This document shows, in pieces, positions 1 through 7,081 of a DNA stretch of 12,537 nucleotides. Each line of letters opens with the position of its first letter. The first letter of the stretch is position 1. This stretch comes from an uncultured bacterium (GTDB lineage: Bacteria; Actinomycetota; Actinomycetes; S36-B12), in the NCBI GenBank assembly GCA_903896585.1, contig CAITYI010000022.1:1-12537 (forward strand), read 5' to 3'. Position numbers and translations under genes: made by a program. Under the pieces are notes generated by a model, which was given only the letters and a program-made list of their open reading frames with translations, was not told where the DNA came from and did not search any database.

Positions 1-63
1 CAGGTAACTCACGCTAGTTTGGACAAACTTGATCGCGCTCGCCAATATTCAGTTATCATTTAG
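1..63 (+). CDS. possible C-terminal tail of an upstream gene (partial)
   Basis: The first reading frame is open from the left edge to a TAG at 61-63 and encodes about 20 residues ending in ARQYSVII. The other two plus-strand frames close at once. An open stretch this short is not statistically convincing. The product is not recognisable, so this may simply be the leader of the regulator that follows. Sequence to the left would settle it. Confidence 0.25.
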   Translation, partial: QVTHASLDKLDRARQYSVII

Positions 64-129
64 CCCCGACCCTGCACAAGGGGAGGATTTCAGTTCGAGA
101 ACGCGACATTGCGGCAAAGAGGAGTCGAC

Positions 130-1530
130 TTGGCACCTGACTGGACAGCGCGCACAACTGATCCGGCGGTTACTTCCCTTGTGTGCCAGTCGATAACCGT
201 TCTTTCCCCACGGGGTATCGCTGCCAGCGTGAATCGGCTGATCCGAACGGGACACTTAGAAGTCGGTGAGCGACTGCCAACCGTGCGTGATCTTGCCGTT
301 GAACTGAGCGTGAGCCCCGCGACAATCAGCGCAGCATGGCAAACGCTCAGTACGGTGGGTGCCATCGAGTCGCGCGGTAGAGCGGGGACATTTGTGCGAC
401 GCGTTGCCGAGCCCAGTCGACCAGTGCGCTATCTCAGTGTGGGTTGGGCGCCGAACTACGTTGGCTTTGATCTGTCCACGAGCATGCCTGATCCCGCTCT
501 CCTGCCGTCCCTTGAAGAAAGTCTTCGATCCTTGGGGAGCGCCTCGTTACGATGGACGGCCAGTTACTTGGAAGATCCCGTTCATCCGGATCTGCGCGAC
601 GAAATTCTGGAAGATTGGCCCTATCAACCGGAGAGGCTGGTGACCGTTGAGGGTGCCCTCGATGGCCTATCGCGCGTCATCGATCAAATCGTCAGTGTGG
701 GAGTTCGGGTCGTTGTTGAAGATCCTGGTTTCCCCGCGCTGATCGATCTGCTCGAAGCTCGAGGCGCCGAAGTAGTTCCCGTGGCACTTGATGACCAGGG
801 AATGTTGCCGGATGCACTTGCAGTCGCATTAGTCGGTGACCCGGTGGCAGTGTTCTTGCACTCGCGCTCACAGAACCCGACGGGTGCTGGCTTGACCGCC
901 GACCGCAGAGACGCGCTCGCCAAGGTCTTAAAAGGTTCCCGTGCACTCATTGTTGAAGCTGATCACTCCGGCATGATCTCGCGGGCACCTGATGTCTCCC
1001 TGGGAACACGATTACCAGAGCGAACGGTTCATATCCGAAGTTACTCCAAATCCCATGGTCCGGATTTGCGGACCGCTGCATTAGCCGGCCCTGCCGATGT
1101 AGTCGACCCACTCATGTCTCGGCGGATGCTCGGCCCTGGGTGGACCAGTCAAATTTTACAGTCCCTCCTGTTGCAGTTGCTGCGTGATCCGTCCGCACAG
1201 GCGTGTGTTGCCCGGGCTCGGTCAACTTACCAAGAGAAAACCACTTCGCTCACAAACTTGTTAGAGGCGGAAGGATTGCATGTCCATCCTGGGGATGGCG
1301 TGAACTTATGGGTTGGTGTTAACAACGAGCACTCCGCCATGCAGACACTCGCAGCGGCTGGTGTGCGAGTGGCACCCGGGAGTTCATTTTCCATAACTCC
1401 CAATCATTCTCCGCATATTCGAATCACCACCGCACATCTGCCAGACGATGTCGATGATCAAACCGATATTGCGCGGCACATTGTGAGGGCAGCTCGCGCG
1501 ACACCCGGTCAAAAGAGCGGGGTCTCCTGA
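130..1530 (+). CDS. MocR-type (GntR winged-helix / aminotransferase-fold) transcriptional regulator
   Basis: This is a 466-residue PLP-dependent regulator. The N-terminal winged helix-turn-helix lies at about residues 28-90, with GERLPTVRDLA and SVSPATISAAW at about 46-70, as in the GntR family. The rest is a fold-type-I aminotransferase-like domain. It keeps the PLP residues: Asn249 in NPTG, Asp278 in EADHSG, and Lys307 in SYSKSHGPDLR, the expected Schiff-base lysine. The start is taken as TTG at 130 because AAGAGGAG (117-124) lies 5 nt upstream. A TTG at 109 would add 7 residues but has no well-placed ribosome site. Family members sense PLP, an amino acid or an amine and often control adjacent catabolic or vitamin genes. 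The amidohydrolase starts only 8 nt downstream, so the two are probably cotranscribed and the regulator probably controls this cluster. The effector is unknown. It could be a true aminotransferase with an HTH, but a regulator is more likely. Confidence 0.87.
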   Translation: MAPDWTARTTDPAVTSLVCQSITVLSPRGIAASVNRLIRTGHLEVGERLPTVRDLAVELSVSPATISAAWQTLSTVGAIESRGRAGTFVRRVAEPSRPVRYLSVGWAPNYVGFDLSTSMPDPALLPSLEESLRSLGSASLRWTASYLEDPVHPDLRDEILEDWPYQPERLVTVEGALDGLSRVIDQIVSVGVRVVVEDPGFPALIDLLEARGAEVVPVALDDQGMLPDALAVALVGDPVAVFLHSRSQNPTGAGLTADRRDALAKVLKGSRALIVEADHSGMISRAPDVSLGTRLPERTVHIRSYSKSHGPDLRTAALAGPADVVDPLMSRRMLGPGWTSQILQSLLLQLLRDPSAQACVARARSTYQEKTTSLTNLLEAEGLHVHPGDGVNLWVGVNNEHSAMQTLAAAGVRVAPGSSFSITPNHSPHIRITTAHLPDDVDDQTDIARHIVRAARATPGQKSGVS

Positions 1531-1531
1531 T

Positions 1532-1546
1532 ATGTGCAGTGCACAT
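1532..1546. promoter_or_regulatory. perfect 15-bp palindrome at the regulator/amidohydrolase junction
   Basis: ATGTGCA-G-TGCACAT is a perfect 7-bp inverted repeat around a single G. It begins 1 nt after the regulator's stop codon and covers the GTG proposed as the start of the next gene. It could be an operator, possibly for the MocR regulator encoded just upstream, or an mRNA structure that limits access to the start codon. The role is inferred; only the symmetry is seen. Confidence 0.4.
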
Positions 1547-2924
1547 TCCGGGATTTGTCTTGGCTGATCTGGTTGTCACGGACGCGACTGCCCTGGTCGT
1601 AGATTGGCGTGAGAGTGCCCAACGGGATGCGTGGCTGCTCATTGCAGATGGCCGAGTGCAAGCGACTGGCACTGGTTCGCCACCATTAGCGAGTACAAGT
1701 GTTGATGCGTCAGGAATGCTCCTGACGCCTGGATTTGTTGCGGCACACCACCACCTATATCAAGGTATTTCCCGCGGTGTTCATGCGCCAGGTGGACTCA
1801 TCGATTGGCTGGACGTTCATTACCGCGCATGGGCGCGCATGGGCGCTGAGGACGTGGGTCTTGGAGCATTGCTTTCAACGAGCATGGCCCTGTTGGGAGG
1901 CTGCACCACGGTTGCCGGTTTCGAATACTTGCACCCGCCAGATGAAGATTTCGTTACCCCGGTCGTCGACGCCGCCCAAAGCGTTGGCATTCGTCTTCTT
2001 TATGTGCGTGGGTGTGCCCCGAGGCTTGAAGGTCCCCTGCGTGACCGCCTGGAAACTCAAGGCGTCGCGATAGATCGGCTTGTGGAGCCGGAGGACGTTG
2101 CACTCGAGCGCACCGAACACACCCTTTCCAGAGCCACCGGTGAGCGCTTGCGGTGGGCAACCGGTCCGACCACTCCTGTCGTGGACGATGGCGGTGCATT
2201 TCATCGCGCCCTAGATGAAGTAGCAATACGTCAAAACACCTGGATGCACACGCACTTCCACCCCATCCCGGGCACCTGCAATGAAGGGGAATCGGGATTC
2301 GAGATGGCACAGCGTGTGGGGCTCGTGCGGCACGGCAACTGGTTGGCCCACGGATCGCGCCTCACTTCAGCAGATGTCGCCCAGTTCGGTCAACACGGCA
2401 TGGGCATTGTCCACAATCCAAGTTGCAGCGTTCTTTTGAATTACCCAACCCCACCGCTTGCGGAATGGATGCACGGAAATGACCGGATCGCTGTGAGCGT
2501 TGACGGTTCAGCATCGAATGACCGTGGTGGCATGCTGGCCGAGGCGCAGTTGGCCTGGCAACTGCAACGGGCTGGTGACGCCCTCGGGGCGGGCAGTGGG
2601 TTTGCAGTCAACCCCGCAGCACTGCTCGATGCCGCCACCCGCGGGGGAGCAAGCGCCATCAATTGGGCTGGGCTGGGCACACTTGCACCGGGAAATGCTG
2701 CCGACTTTGCACTGTGGGACTTAACAGACATCGGATTTGCTGGCACACCCCGATCAGCGGCTGATGTTCCAGACTGGCTCGTTGCTCGGTGTTATTCGGG
2801 AGCTCCGGCCACCCATGTGTTTGTTGCCGGGCAGCCTGTTGTTGTTGACGGATCGATCCCGGCAATCTCCTTAACAGAGCTCGCAGAGCAATCGCGAGAG
2901 GCTGCAACTCGCTTATATGGATGA
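1539..2924 (+). CDS. metal-dependent amidohydrolase, 8-oxoguanine deaminase / hydroxyatrazine hydrolase-like
   Basis: This 461-residue cytosolic member of the amidohydrolase superfamily (COG0402 type) probably removes an amino or other leaving group from a heterocyclic ring. The mononuclear metal site is complete: His70 and His72 in AAHHHLYQG, His239 in HTHFHP, His271 in LAHGSRL, and Asp322 in VDGSASND. The HHHLYQ and VDGSASND segments are characteristic of the 8-oxoguanine deaminase, AtzB and TrzN branch. TPGFVAAH and the C-terminal APGNAADFALWD strand are the usual framing elements. The annotated GTG start lies inside a palindrome and has no close Shine-Dalgarno site. TTG at 1560, with CGGGA 6 nt upstream, is a reasonable alternative start giving 454 residues. 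The gene follows the regulator by 8 nt and precedes an isochorismatase-like amidase, which fits a ring-opening or deamination route. Purine, pterin or triazine substrates cannot be told apart by eye. Confidence 0.88.
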   Translation: MHIPGFVLADLVVTDATALVVDWRESAQRDAWLLIADGRVQATGTGSPPLASTSVDASGMLLTPGFVAAHHHLYQGISRGVHAPGGLIDWLDVHYRAWARMGAEDVGLGALLSTSMALLGGCTTVAGFEYLHPPDEDFVTPVVDAAQSVGIRLLYVRGCAPRLEGPLRDRLETQGVAIDRLVEPEDVALERTEHTLSRATGERLRWATGPTTPVVDDGGAFHRALDEVAIRQNTWMHTHFHPIPGTCNEGESGFEMAQRVGLVRHGNWLAHGSRLTSADVAQFGQHGMGIVHNPSCSVLLNYPTPPLAEWMHGNDRIAVSVDGSASNDRGGMLAEAQLAWQLQRAGDALGAGSGFAVNPAALLDAATRGGASAINWAGLGTLAPGNAADFALWDLTDIGFAGTPRSAADVPDWLVARCYSGAPATHVFVAGQPVVVDGSIPAISLTELAEQSREAATRLYG

Positions 2925-2972
2925 ACAACGAACATAGATGGATGAACAACGAATATCCAGATGAACAACTAA
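2921..2972 (+). repeat. three direct copies of ATGAACAAC(G/T)AA
   Basis: Near-identical units lie at 2921-2932, 2942-2953 and 2961-2972. Copies 1 and 2 are identical (GGATGAACAACGAA); copy 3 differs by G to T. The offsets of 21 and 19 bp are about two helical turns. The first copy contains the stop codon of the amidohydrolase gene. Such spacing would place all copies on one DNA face, as for cooperative regulator sites, but recent tandem duplication of spacer DNA is equally possible. Confidence 0.7.
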
Positions 2973-2983
2973 ATGAAAGGTAG
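2921..2983 (+). CDS. possible 20-residue coupled mini-ORF
   Basis: An ATG at 2921 overlaps the amidohydrolase stop as ATGA and opens a 20-codon frame ending at TAG 2981-2983, only 8 nt before the next gene. The predicted peptide is hydrophilic and contains a repeated MNNE unit with an Arg-Trp between copies. It is built from the triple DNA repeat described separately. It could be a translational relay carrying ribosomes to the isochorismatase-like gene, or a chance frame in repeated spacer DNA. No homolog is recognised. Confidence 0.25.
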   Translation: MNNEHRWMNNEYPDEQLNER

Positions 2984-2991
2984 ACAAGAAA

Positions 2992-3654
2992 ATGGATCCC
3001 TACTCAGAACGACGACTCTTCGGCCGACCACTGCAGATGGACCCTGCTGAGACGGCGGTCCTGGTGATCGACATGCTGAATGATTTTTGTGAAGAAAGCG
3101 GGAATCTTGGCAATCCAGCAGCACTTGCCCTGTGTGACAATCAAGATCGCATCCTGAAGGCTACCCGCGAAACGGGCGGGACGATTGTTTTCGTGAATGA
3201 ACAGCATCGGACGAATCTCGCTCCGAAAAGACCATTCGCAGAGCAAATGACCCACACCTACGAAGGATCCTGGGGTGCAGAGGTTGTTGCTCCGCTCTCT
3301 GTCGCTGAGTCGGATCTAACAGTGGTGAAGCGGCGATACTCCGGCTTTTTTCAATCTGATCTGGATCTCGTGTTGAAGGATCGAAGTATTCGAACTGTTG
3401 TCCTTCTTGGCGTCCTGACAAACATTTGCGTACGAGCAACAGCGCACGATGCATTCTTTCTTGGTTACGACGTAGTGGTGCCCGCAGATGCAGTTGGCGC
3501 CATGTCTCCCGTGGAACAGTTGGCATCCCTGTACGACATTGCCACCCACTTTGGGTGGGTCAGTGATACTGAGGTTGTGTGCAGTGCATTGCTCAACGGC
3601 GGAAATGTCATAAACACGGATCCGGAACTGAGCAATCAGATGAAGAGCCTCTAG
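2992..3654 (+). CDS. isochorismatase-like cysteine hydrolase (probable amidase)
   Basis: This 220-residue cytosolic enzyme has the isochorismatase / N-carbamoylsarcosine amidase fold. The catalytic triad is visible: Asp27 in VLVIDMLNDF, Lys113 in VVKRRYSGFF, and the nucleophile Cys146 in GVLTNICVRATAHDA, which also has the expected region for the cis-peptide before the nucleophile. A Cys nucleophile marks the amidohydrolase branch (ureidoacrylate, N-carbamoylsarcosine, biuret, nicotinamide or maleamate hydrolases) rather than true isochorismatase. Length matches the family. The ATG start has AAAGG 11 nt upstream. The gene lies 67 nt after the amidohydrolase, across the triple repeat, and likely hydrolyses an amide or ureide formed upstream in the same route. 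Its stop codon shares CTAG with the opposing metallohydrolase gene, leaving no room for a terminator. Confidence 0.87.
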   Translation: MDPYSERRLFGRPLQMDPAETAVLVIDMLNDFCEESGNLGNPAALALCDNQDRILKATRETGGTIVFVNEQHRTNLAPKRPFAEQMTHTYEGSWGAEVVAPLSVAESDLTVVKRRYSGFFQSDLDLVLKDRSIRTVVLLGVLTNICVRATAHDAFFLGYDVVVPADAVGAMSPVEQLASLYDIATHFGWVSDTEVVCSALLNGGNVINTDPELSNQMKSL

Positions 3655-4571
3655 CGGACACCCGTCAGCGCATGTCTTGGGTTGGCAATAAAGAGCGTAT
3701 CGAGGTCGGATTCGCTAAGGCCGTGCCCAATTAGTGATGCTGCAAATTCGCCATGTGTGTATGCATAGCCGGGTCCTCCATACCTTTGCAAGTCACCCTT
3801 GACACAGCAATCTGTACTGAGGAGAACCCGGTCCAAGTAGTTCTTCTCTTTTGCCACAGACAATAGGTCCCGTCGTCGCTCAACCTCCCACGGTCTTAAT
3901 TGGTACACGAGGTCCCAACCTTGAATTCGATCGTAGGAAAGCCACACTCCTAGATCAACGGCCTCTTGGTGAACCGAAGAATCGGTTATGGAGTCCATGT
4001 GGCAAAAGATCACCCGTTCAGGAGAAACCCCCTCCTGTTGTAAAATTGTAAGTGCATCCGGCCCAGTGAAGACTCGTTGCTGATGAATGGCAATGCTCAA
4101 ACCAGTTGCTAAGTGTGCTCGCGCGGCGGCACGAAGCACTCGCTCTTCTCTCGGATCAATGTAGTCCGAACCAACTCCGATTTCGCCGATGATTCCGGGC
4201 CGAACACCGTGTTCACCAGACGTGATGTCATCGATCATTAATTGGGCGAGAGCATCCGTCGATGTCGTGTTGATAAAACTCGGGTAGGTCTTGTGCGTGT
4301 ACCAACCCGTTCCCATGATGATGTTCACTCCGGTATCTCGCGATAGCTGCTGCAGAGCAAGTGGATTGCGACCGAGGTCAAACGTGGTGAGATCTATTAC
4401 TGACTGGGTTCCGACCTCGCGCGCGTCGATTAGCTCAAGTCTTGCAATTTCAGCATCAGCCAGATACATGGCAGGTGCGTCATAGGTCACAGTGAAAAAA
4501 TGCTCATGTGCCAATGTTTTACCTAGTTTCGACACTTCCACGGGTCCTAAGACCGTTTCCACGTGGTTCAT
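3651..4571 (-). CDS. phosphotriesterase-family (PHP-type) metallohydrolase
   Basis: This 306-residue TIM-barrel hydrolase belongs to the phosphotriesterase/PTER family. The binuclear metal site can be assigned as His22 and His24 (LAHEHF), Glu130 (IGEIGVGS), His163 (IAIHQQR), His191 (IFCHMDS) and Asp254 (LLSTDCC). A glutamate bridges the metals in place of the carboxylated lysine of true phosphotriesterases. That arrangement, and the 33- and 28-residue gaps after it, match the E. coli phosphotriesterase homology protein as I recall it. The family includes lactonases and amide hydrolases, for example the N-acetyltaurine hydrolase PTER. The substrate here is unknown, but paraoxonase activity is unlikely. 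It is the last gene of the minus-strand operon, 9 nt after the SDR stop, with only a weak ribosome site, suggesting translational coupling. Confidence 0.85.
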   Translation of the reverse strand: MNHVETVLGPVEVSKLGKTLAHEHFFTVTYDAPAMYLADAEIARLELIDAREVGTQSVIDLTTFDLGRNPLALQQLSRDTGVNIIMGTGWYTHKTYPSFINTTSTDALAQLMIDDITSGEHGVRPGIIGEIGVGSDYIDPREERVLRAAARAHLATGLSIAIHQQRVFTGPDALTILQQEGVSPERVIFCHMDSITDSSVHQEAVDLGVWLSYDRIQGWDLVYQLRPWEVERRRDLLSVAKEKNYLDRVLLSTDCCVKGDLQRYGGPGYAYTHGEFAASLIGHGLSESDLDTLFIANPRHALTGVR

Positions 4572-4580
4572 CGACGGAGC

Positions 4581-5345
4581 CTATCCAACGATCACTCCAC
4601 CATCAACGACGATTGTTTGACCCGTGATCATGGCTGCACGCTCGGAGGCCAGGAATTGGACTGCACCCACCATGTCATCAACTTCAAGAAGACGCTGCAC
4701 GCTTTGCGCTGAAAGAATCTGTCGCTCTAGCTCGGCAACTTGATCAGGCTCACTCATATTCTTTGTGGCTTCCGTCATTGTGTAACCCGGTGCTACGCAA
4801 TTGACCGTGACATTTGTGCCTGCAAACTCACGAGACATCGCATTGGTCAAGGCCCAGACGGCGCCCTTCGAAGCAACGTAATGCAAGAAGTTTGGTTTAC
4901 CCATGAACACAACATTGCTTGAAATATTAATAACTCGCCCATAGTTTCTCTCTCGCATATGTCTTGCGACTGCCGAGCAGGTCAACCAAACCCCTTTGAC
5001 GTTGACATTCATCGACCGATCCCAGTCTTTCTCGCTGATCTGATCGAAAGGCTGGAGCTGCAAACCTTCATAGAATGCTGCGTTATTGACGAGTACGTCG
5101 ATTCGCCCAAAATCCCGGATCACCGAATTGACCGCCTGCTGCACCTGATCCTGATTTGTGACATCGACGATGTACCCGACCGGTGGCACTGTGGCCCCGC
5201 CTAATTCTTTGATAAGTGCGGATGGGTCATTAATATCGAAGATCACGACCTGACAGTCATCCTGAACGAACGCTTCAACGTAGGCACGACCTATTCCTTG
5301 TGCGCCACCAGTAATGATGATCACTTGACCTGCAAAATCACTCAT
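4581..5345 (-). CDS. short-chain dehydrogenase/reductase (SDR), probably NAD-dependent
   Basis: This is a classical SDR of 254 residues. The cofactor motif TGGAQGIG is at 12-19. Asp37 in VIFDIND ends the second strand, which favours NAD over NADP. NNAA is present, as is the catalytic set Ser143, Tyr156 and Lys160 (HYVASK), followed by PGYTMTEA. It would oxidise a secondary or primary alcohol, or reduce the carbonyl. The start is ATG at 5345, with GGGAGG a few nt upstream on the minus strand. A longer frame from 5405 only extends into the ALDH gene. The ATG overlaps the ALDH stop as ATGA, so the two are translationally coupled and probably act in sequence on alcohol then aldehyde. The specific substrate is not recognisable. 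Confidence 0.9.
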   Translation of the reverse strand: MSDFAGQVIIITGGAQGIGRAYVEAFVQDDCQVVIFDINDPSALIKELGGATVPPVGYIVDVTNQDQVQQAVNSVIRDFGRIDVLVNNAAFYEGLQLQPFDQISEKDWDRSMNVNVKGVWLTCSAVARHMRERNYGRVINISSNVVFMGKPNFLHYVASKGAVWALTNAMSREFAGTNVTVNCVAPGYTMTEATKNMSEPDQVAELERQILSAQSVQRLLEVDDMVGAVQFLASERAAMITGQTIVVDGGVIVG

Positions 5346-6829
5346 GAATTTGCCTCCCAAATCGACTTGTGTTCGAGATATGCGTCCAGAGCTAAGTGGC
5401 TCCATTCCCGGTGAGAACTTCCACTGAGTTTCACACCACCAAATGGCATCGCCGGATTAAAGACACCATAGTCGTTGATCCACACAACTCCAGCCTCAAG
5501 CCGGCCAGCGATATCCCGGGCGAGACCAATATTTTTGGTCCATACCCCGGCACTAAGACCAAATATTGAATCGTTCGCAAGAGCAACAGCATGATCTGCA
5601 TCTTTGATTCGCTGTACCACGAGAACCGGGCCGAAAACTTCCTCGCAAGAGATAGGCGCATCTGCTGGGACGTCAACAAGAACGGTCGGTTTCATGAAGG
5701 CGCCATTTGGAAGCCCTGGAACATCGGCCGATGTACCACCGGTAACGACCCGGGCACCATCAGCCACGGCACGCTCAACCCAACCGAGCAGTTCGTCCCG
5801 ATGGCTCAGCGATGTCACACACCCAAACTCGGTTGCTTCATCGAGCGGATCGCCAATTCGCATTGCTTCCGCATGTTTAATGATGCCGTCCACTACTTGG
5901 TCAAACACGGCGTCTTCGACTAGGAGCCTGGAACCAGCTGCACAAATTTGACCTTGGCCGTAAAAAATGGCATTGGCTGACCCGGGGATGGCTTTCTGGA
6001 GATCAGCGTCTGCCAAAACAATATTTGGAGATTTTCCACCCAGCTCAAGCATGACACGCTTGTTTTGACGAGCTGCCAATTCGCCCAAATGCAATCCGGT
6101 ATCGGTGCCACCGGTAAACGTGATTCCGGTTACGAGCGGATGCAAACACAGGGCCTCACCAACACTGCGACCTGGCCCGTTGATGACGTTGTAGACACCA
6201 CGCGGCAGATCAGCTTCTTCCCATAATTTCGCAAGATGCAGTGCAGTGAGTGGCGTTGTTTGGCTCGGTTTGACTACCACACAGTTGCCCGCAGCGAGTG
6301 CGGGTGCAGCTTTCGAGATTGTCAGAACAATGGGAACATTCCACGGAACGATCGCGGCAACCACACCGATTGGACTACTGACAACGTAACTGTGATGTCG
6401 ATCGCTCACATCAATGACTTCGCCGCGAATGTTGCGGGCACTGGCGGCATAAAAGCGAATTCCATCCAGGGCACGAGCAACATCCCCACGCGACTCGCGA
6501 ATTGGCTTTCCAGTTTGCAATGTTTCTAATTCCGCGAGGACTTCACTGTCTCGTTCGACGAGATTCGCCCACCGTTCGAGGGCTCGGGCCCGCTCGTCCG
6601 GTCTCAACTTTGGCCACGGCCCGTGGTCAAATGCTTGGCGCGCAGCTCGGACCGCTCGATCAACCTCGCTCTCATCTGCACACGCAACTTCGCAAACAGG
6701 TTGGCCATTAGCCGGGTCAATGACAGCAATCGCAGGAGCAGAGCCAAGGCTCCACATTCCGTCAACGAAATACGGTACGGGATTTGCCGAACATATCTCC
6801 TTGACTTGAGCGTTTCGCGCTCGATTCAC
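5342..6829 (-). CDS. NAD(P)-dependent aldehyde dehydrogenase
   Basis: This 495-residue enzyme of the ALDH superfamily oxidises an aldehyde to the acid. Seen motifs, numbered from the chosen start, are Asn164 in PWNVPI, Lys187 in VVVKPS, FTGGTDTG, Glu262 in LELGGKSPNIV, the nucleophile Cys296 in GQICAAGSRL, EEVFGPVL, and PFGGVKLSG near the C-terminus. All catalytic residues are present and length is normal. The start is assigned to GTG at 6829 because AAAGG lies about 7 nt upstream. ATG at 6850 or 6844 would add 7 or 5 residues but lacks a ribosome site. It is the first gene of the minus-strand operon and overlaps the SDR by ATGA. The subfamily resembles betaine/aryl aldehyde dehydrogenases, without enough detail to name the substrate. 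Confidence 0.92.
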   Translation of the reverse strand: MNRARNAQVKEICSANPVPYFVDGMWSLGSAPAIAVIDPANGQPVCEVACADESEVDRAVRAARQAFDHGPWPKLRPDERARALERWANLVERDSEVLAELETLQTGKPIRESRGDVARALDGIRFYAASARNIRGEVIDVSDRHHSYVVSSPIGVVAAIVPWNVPIVLTISKAAPALAAGNCVVVKPSQTTPLTALHLAKLWEEADLPRGVYNVINGPGRSVGEALCLHPLVTGITFTGGTDTGLHLGELAARQNKRVMLELGGKSPNIVLADADLQKAIPGSANAIFYGQGQICAAGSRLLVEDAVFDQVVDGIIKHAEAMRIGDPLDEATEFGCVTSLSHRDELLGWVERAVADGARVVTGGTSADVPGLPNGAFMKPTVLVDVPADAPISCEEVFGPVLVVQRIKDADHAVALANDSIFGLSAGVWTKNIGLARDIAGRLEAGVVWINDYGVFNPAMPFGGVKLSGSSHREWSHLALDAYLEHKSIWEANS

Positions 6830-6850
6830 GATGCATCCTTTCATTTTCAT

Positions 6851-7081
6851 AATTAGTTTCTGATTACGGGTTCGTGATTATGAGTTTCTGAACATCAGTT
6901 TTCTGTGGTTCGCAAGGTTGATGAATATTTGCATAGTTTAATAACAAAAAAAGAATTTGCATTAAGATTTAATTTTGTTGTTAGGAACCTATAGTGCATC
7001 CTGATATTGGATCTGTCTCGAGAGTTCATCAGTGTAAACCGCTGAAATGCTCTGAACATTTCCATCGATGAGGCAGGATCG
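6851..7081. promoter_or_regulatory. AT-rich divergent promoter region with repeated motifs
   Basis: No gene is seen between the divergent ALDH operon and the ACMSD-like gene, so both promoters should lie here. Structure seen: ATTTGCAT occurs twice (6927-6934 and 6955-6962, 28 bp apart), each soon followed by TTTAAT. TGATTAYGRG occurs twice around 6861-6883. CTGA-ACA-TCAG (6888-6898) is a small inverted repeat. TCTGAACAT appears at 6887-6895 and again at 7051-7059. CATAAT read on the minus strand (6877-6882) is a candidate -10 for the ALDH operon, and TATAGT (6990-6995) one for the plus-strand gene. Neither has a good -35 partner. Regulation by the MocR protein is possible but not shown. Confidence 0.45.

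Noticed and set aside
64..83. CCCC...GGGG hairpin before the regulator gene
   Set aside because: A four-pair stem with a 12-nt loop is too weak to support an attenuator or terminator.
1824..1843. 10-bp tandem repeat CGCGCATGGG inside the amidohydrolase gene
   Set aside because: It is not a multiple of three and encodes ordinary sequence (RAWARMG) in an intact gene; likely chance.
3542..3558. CCACCC/GGGTGG hairpin near the end of the cysteine amidase gene
   Set aside because: It is a short stem inside coding sequence (THFGWV) with no T-run, more than 90 nt before the stop.
5346..5405. Extended N-terminus of the SDR from an ATG at 5405
   Set aside because: It lies wholly within the ALDH gene. 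The ATG at 5345 has a strong GGGAGG site and begins immediately before the Rossmann fold.
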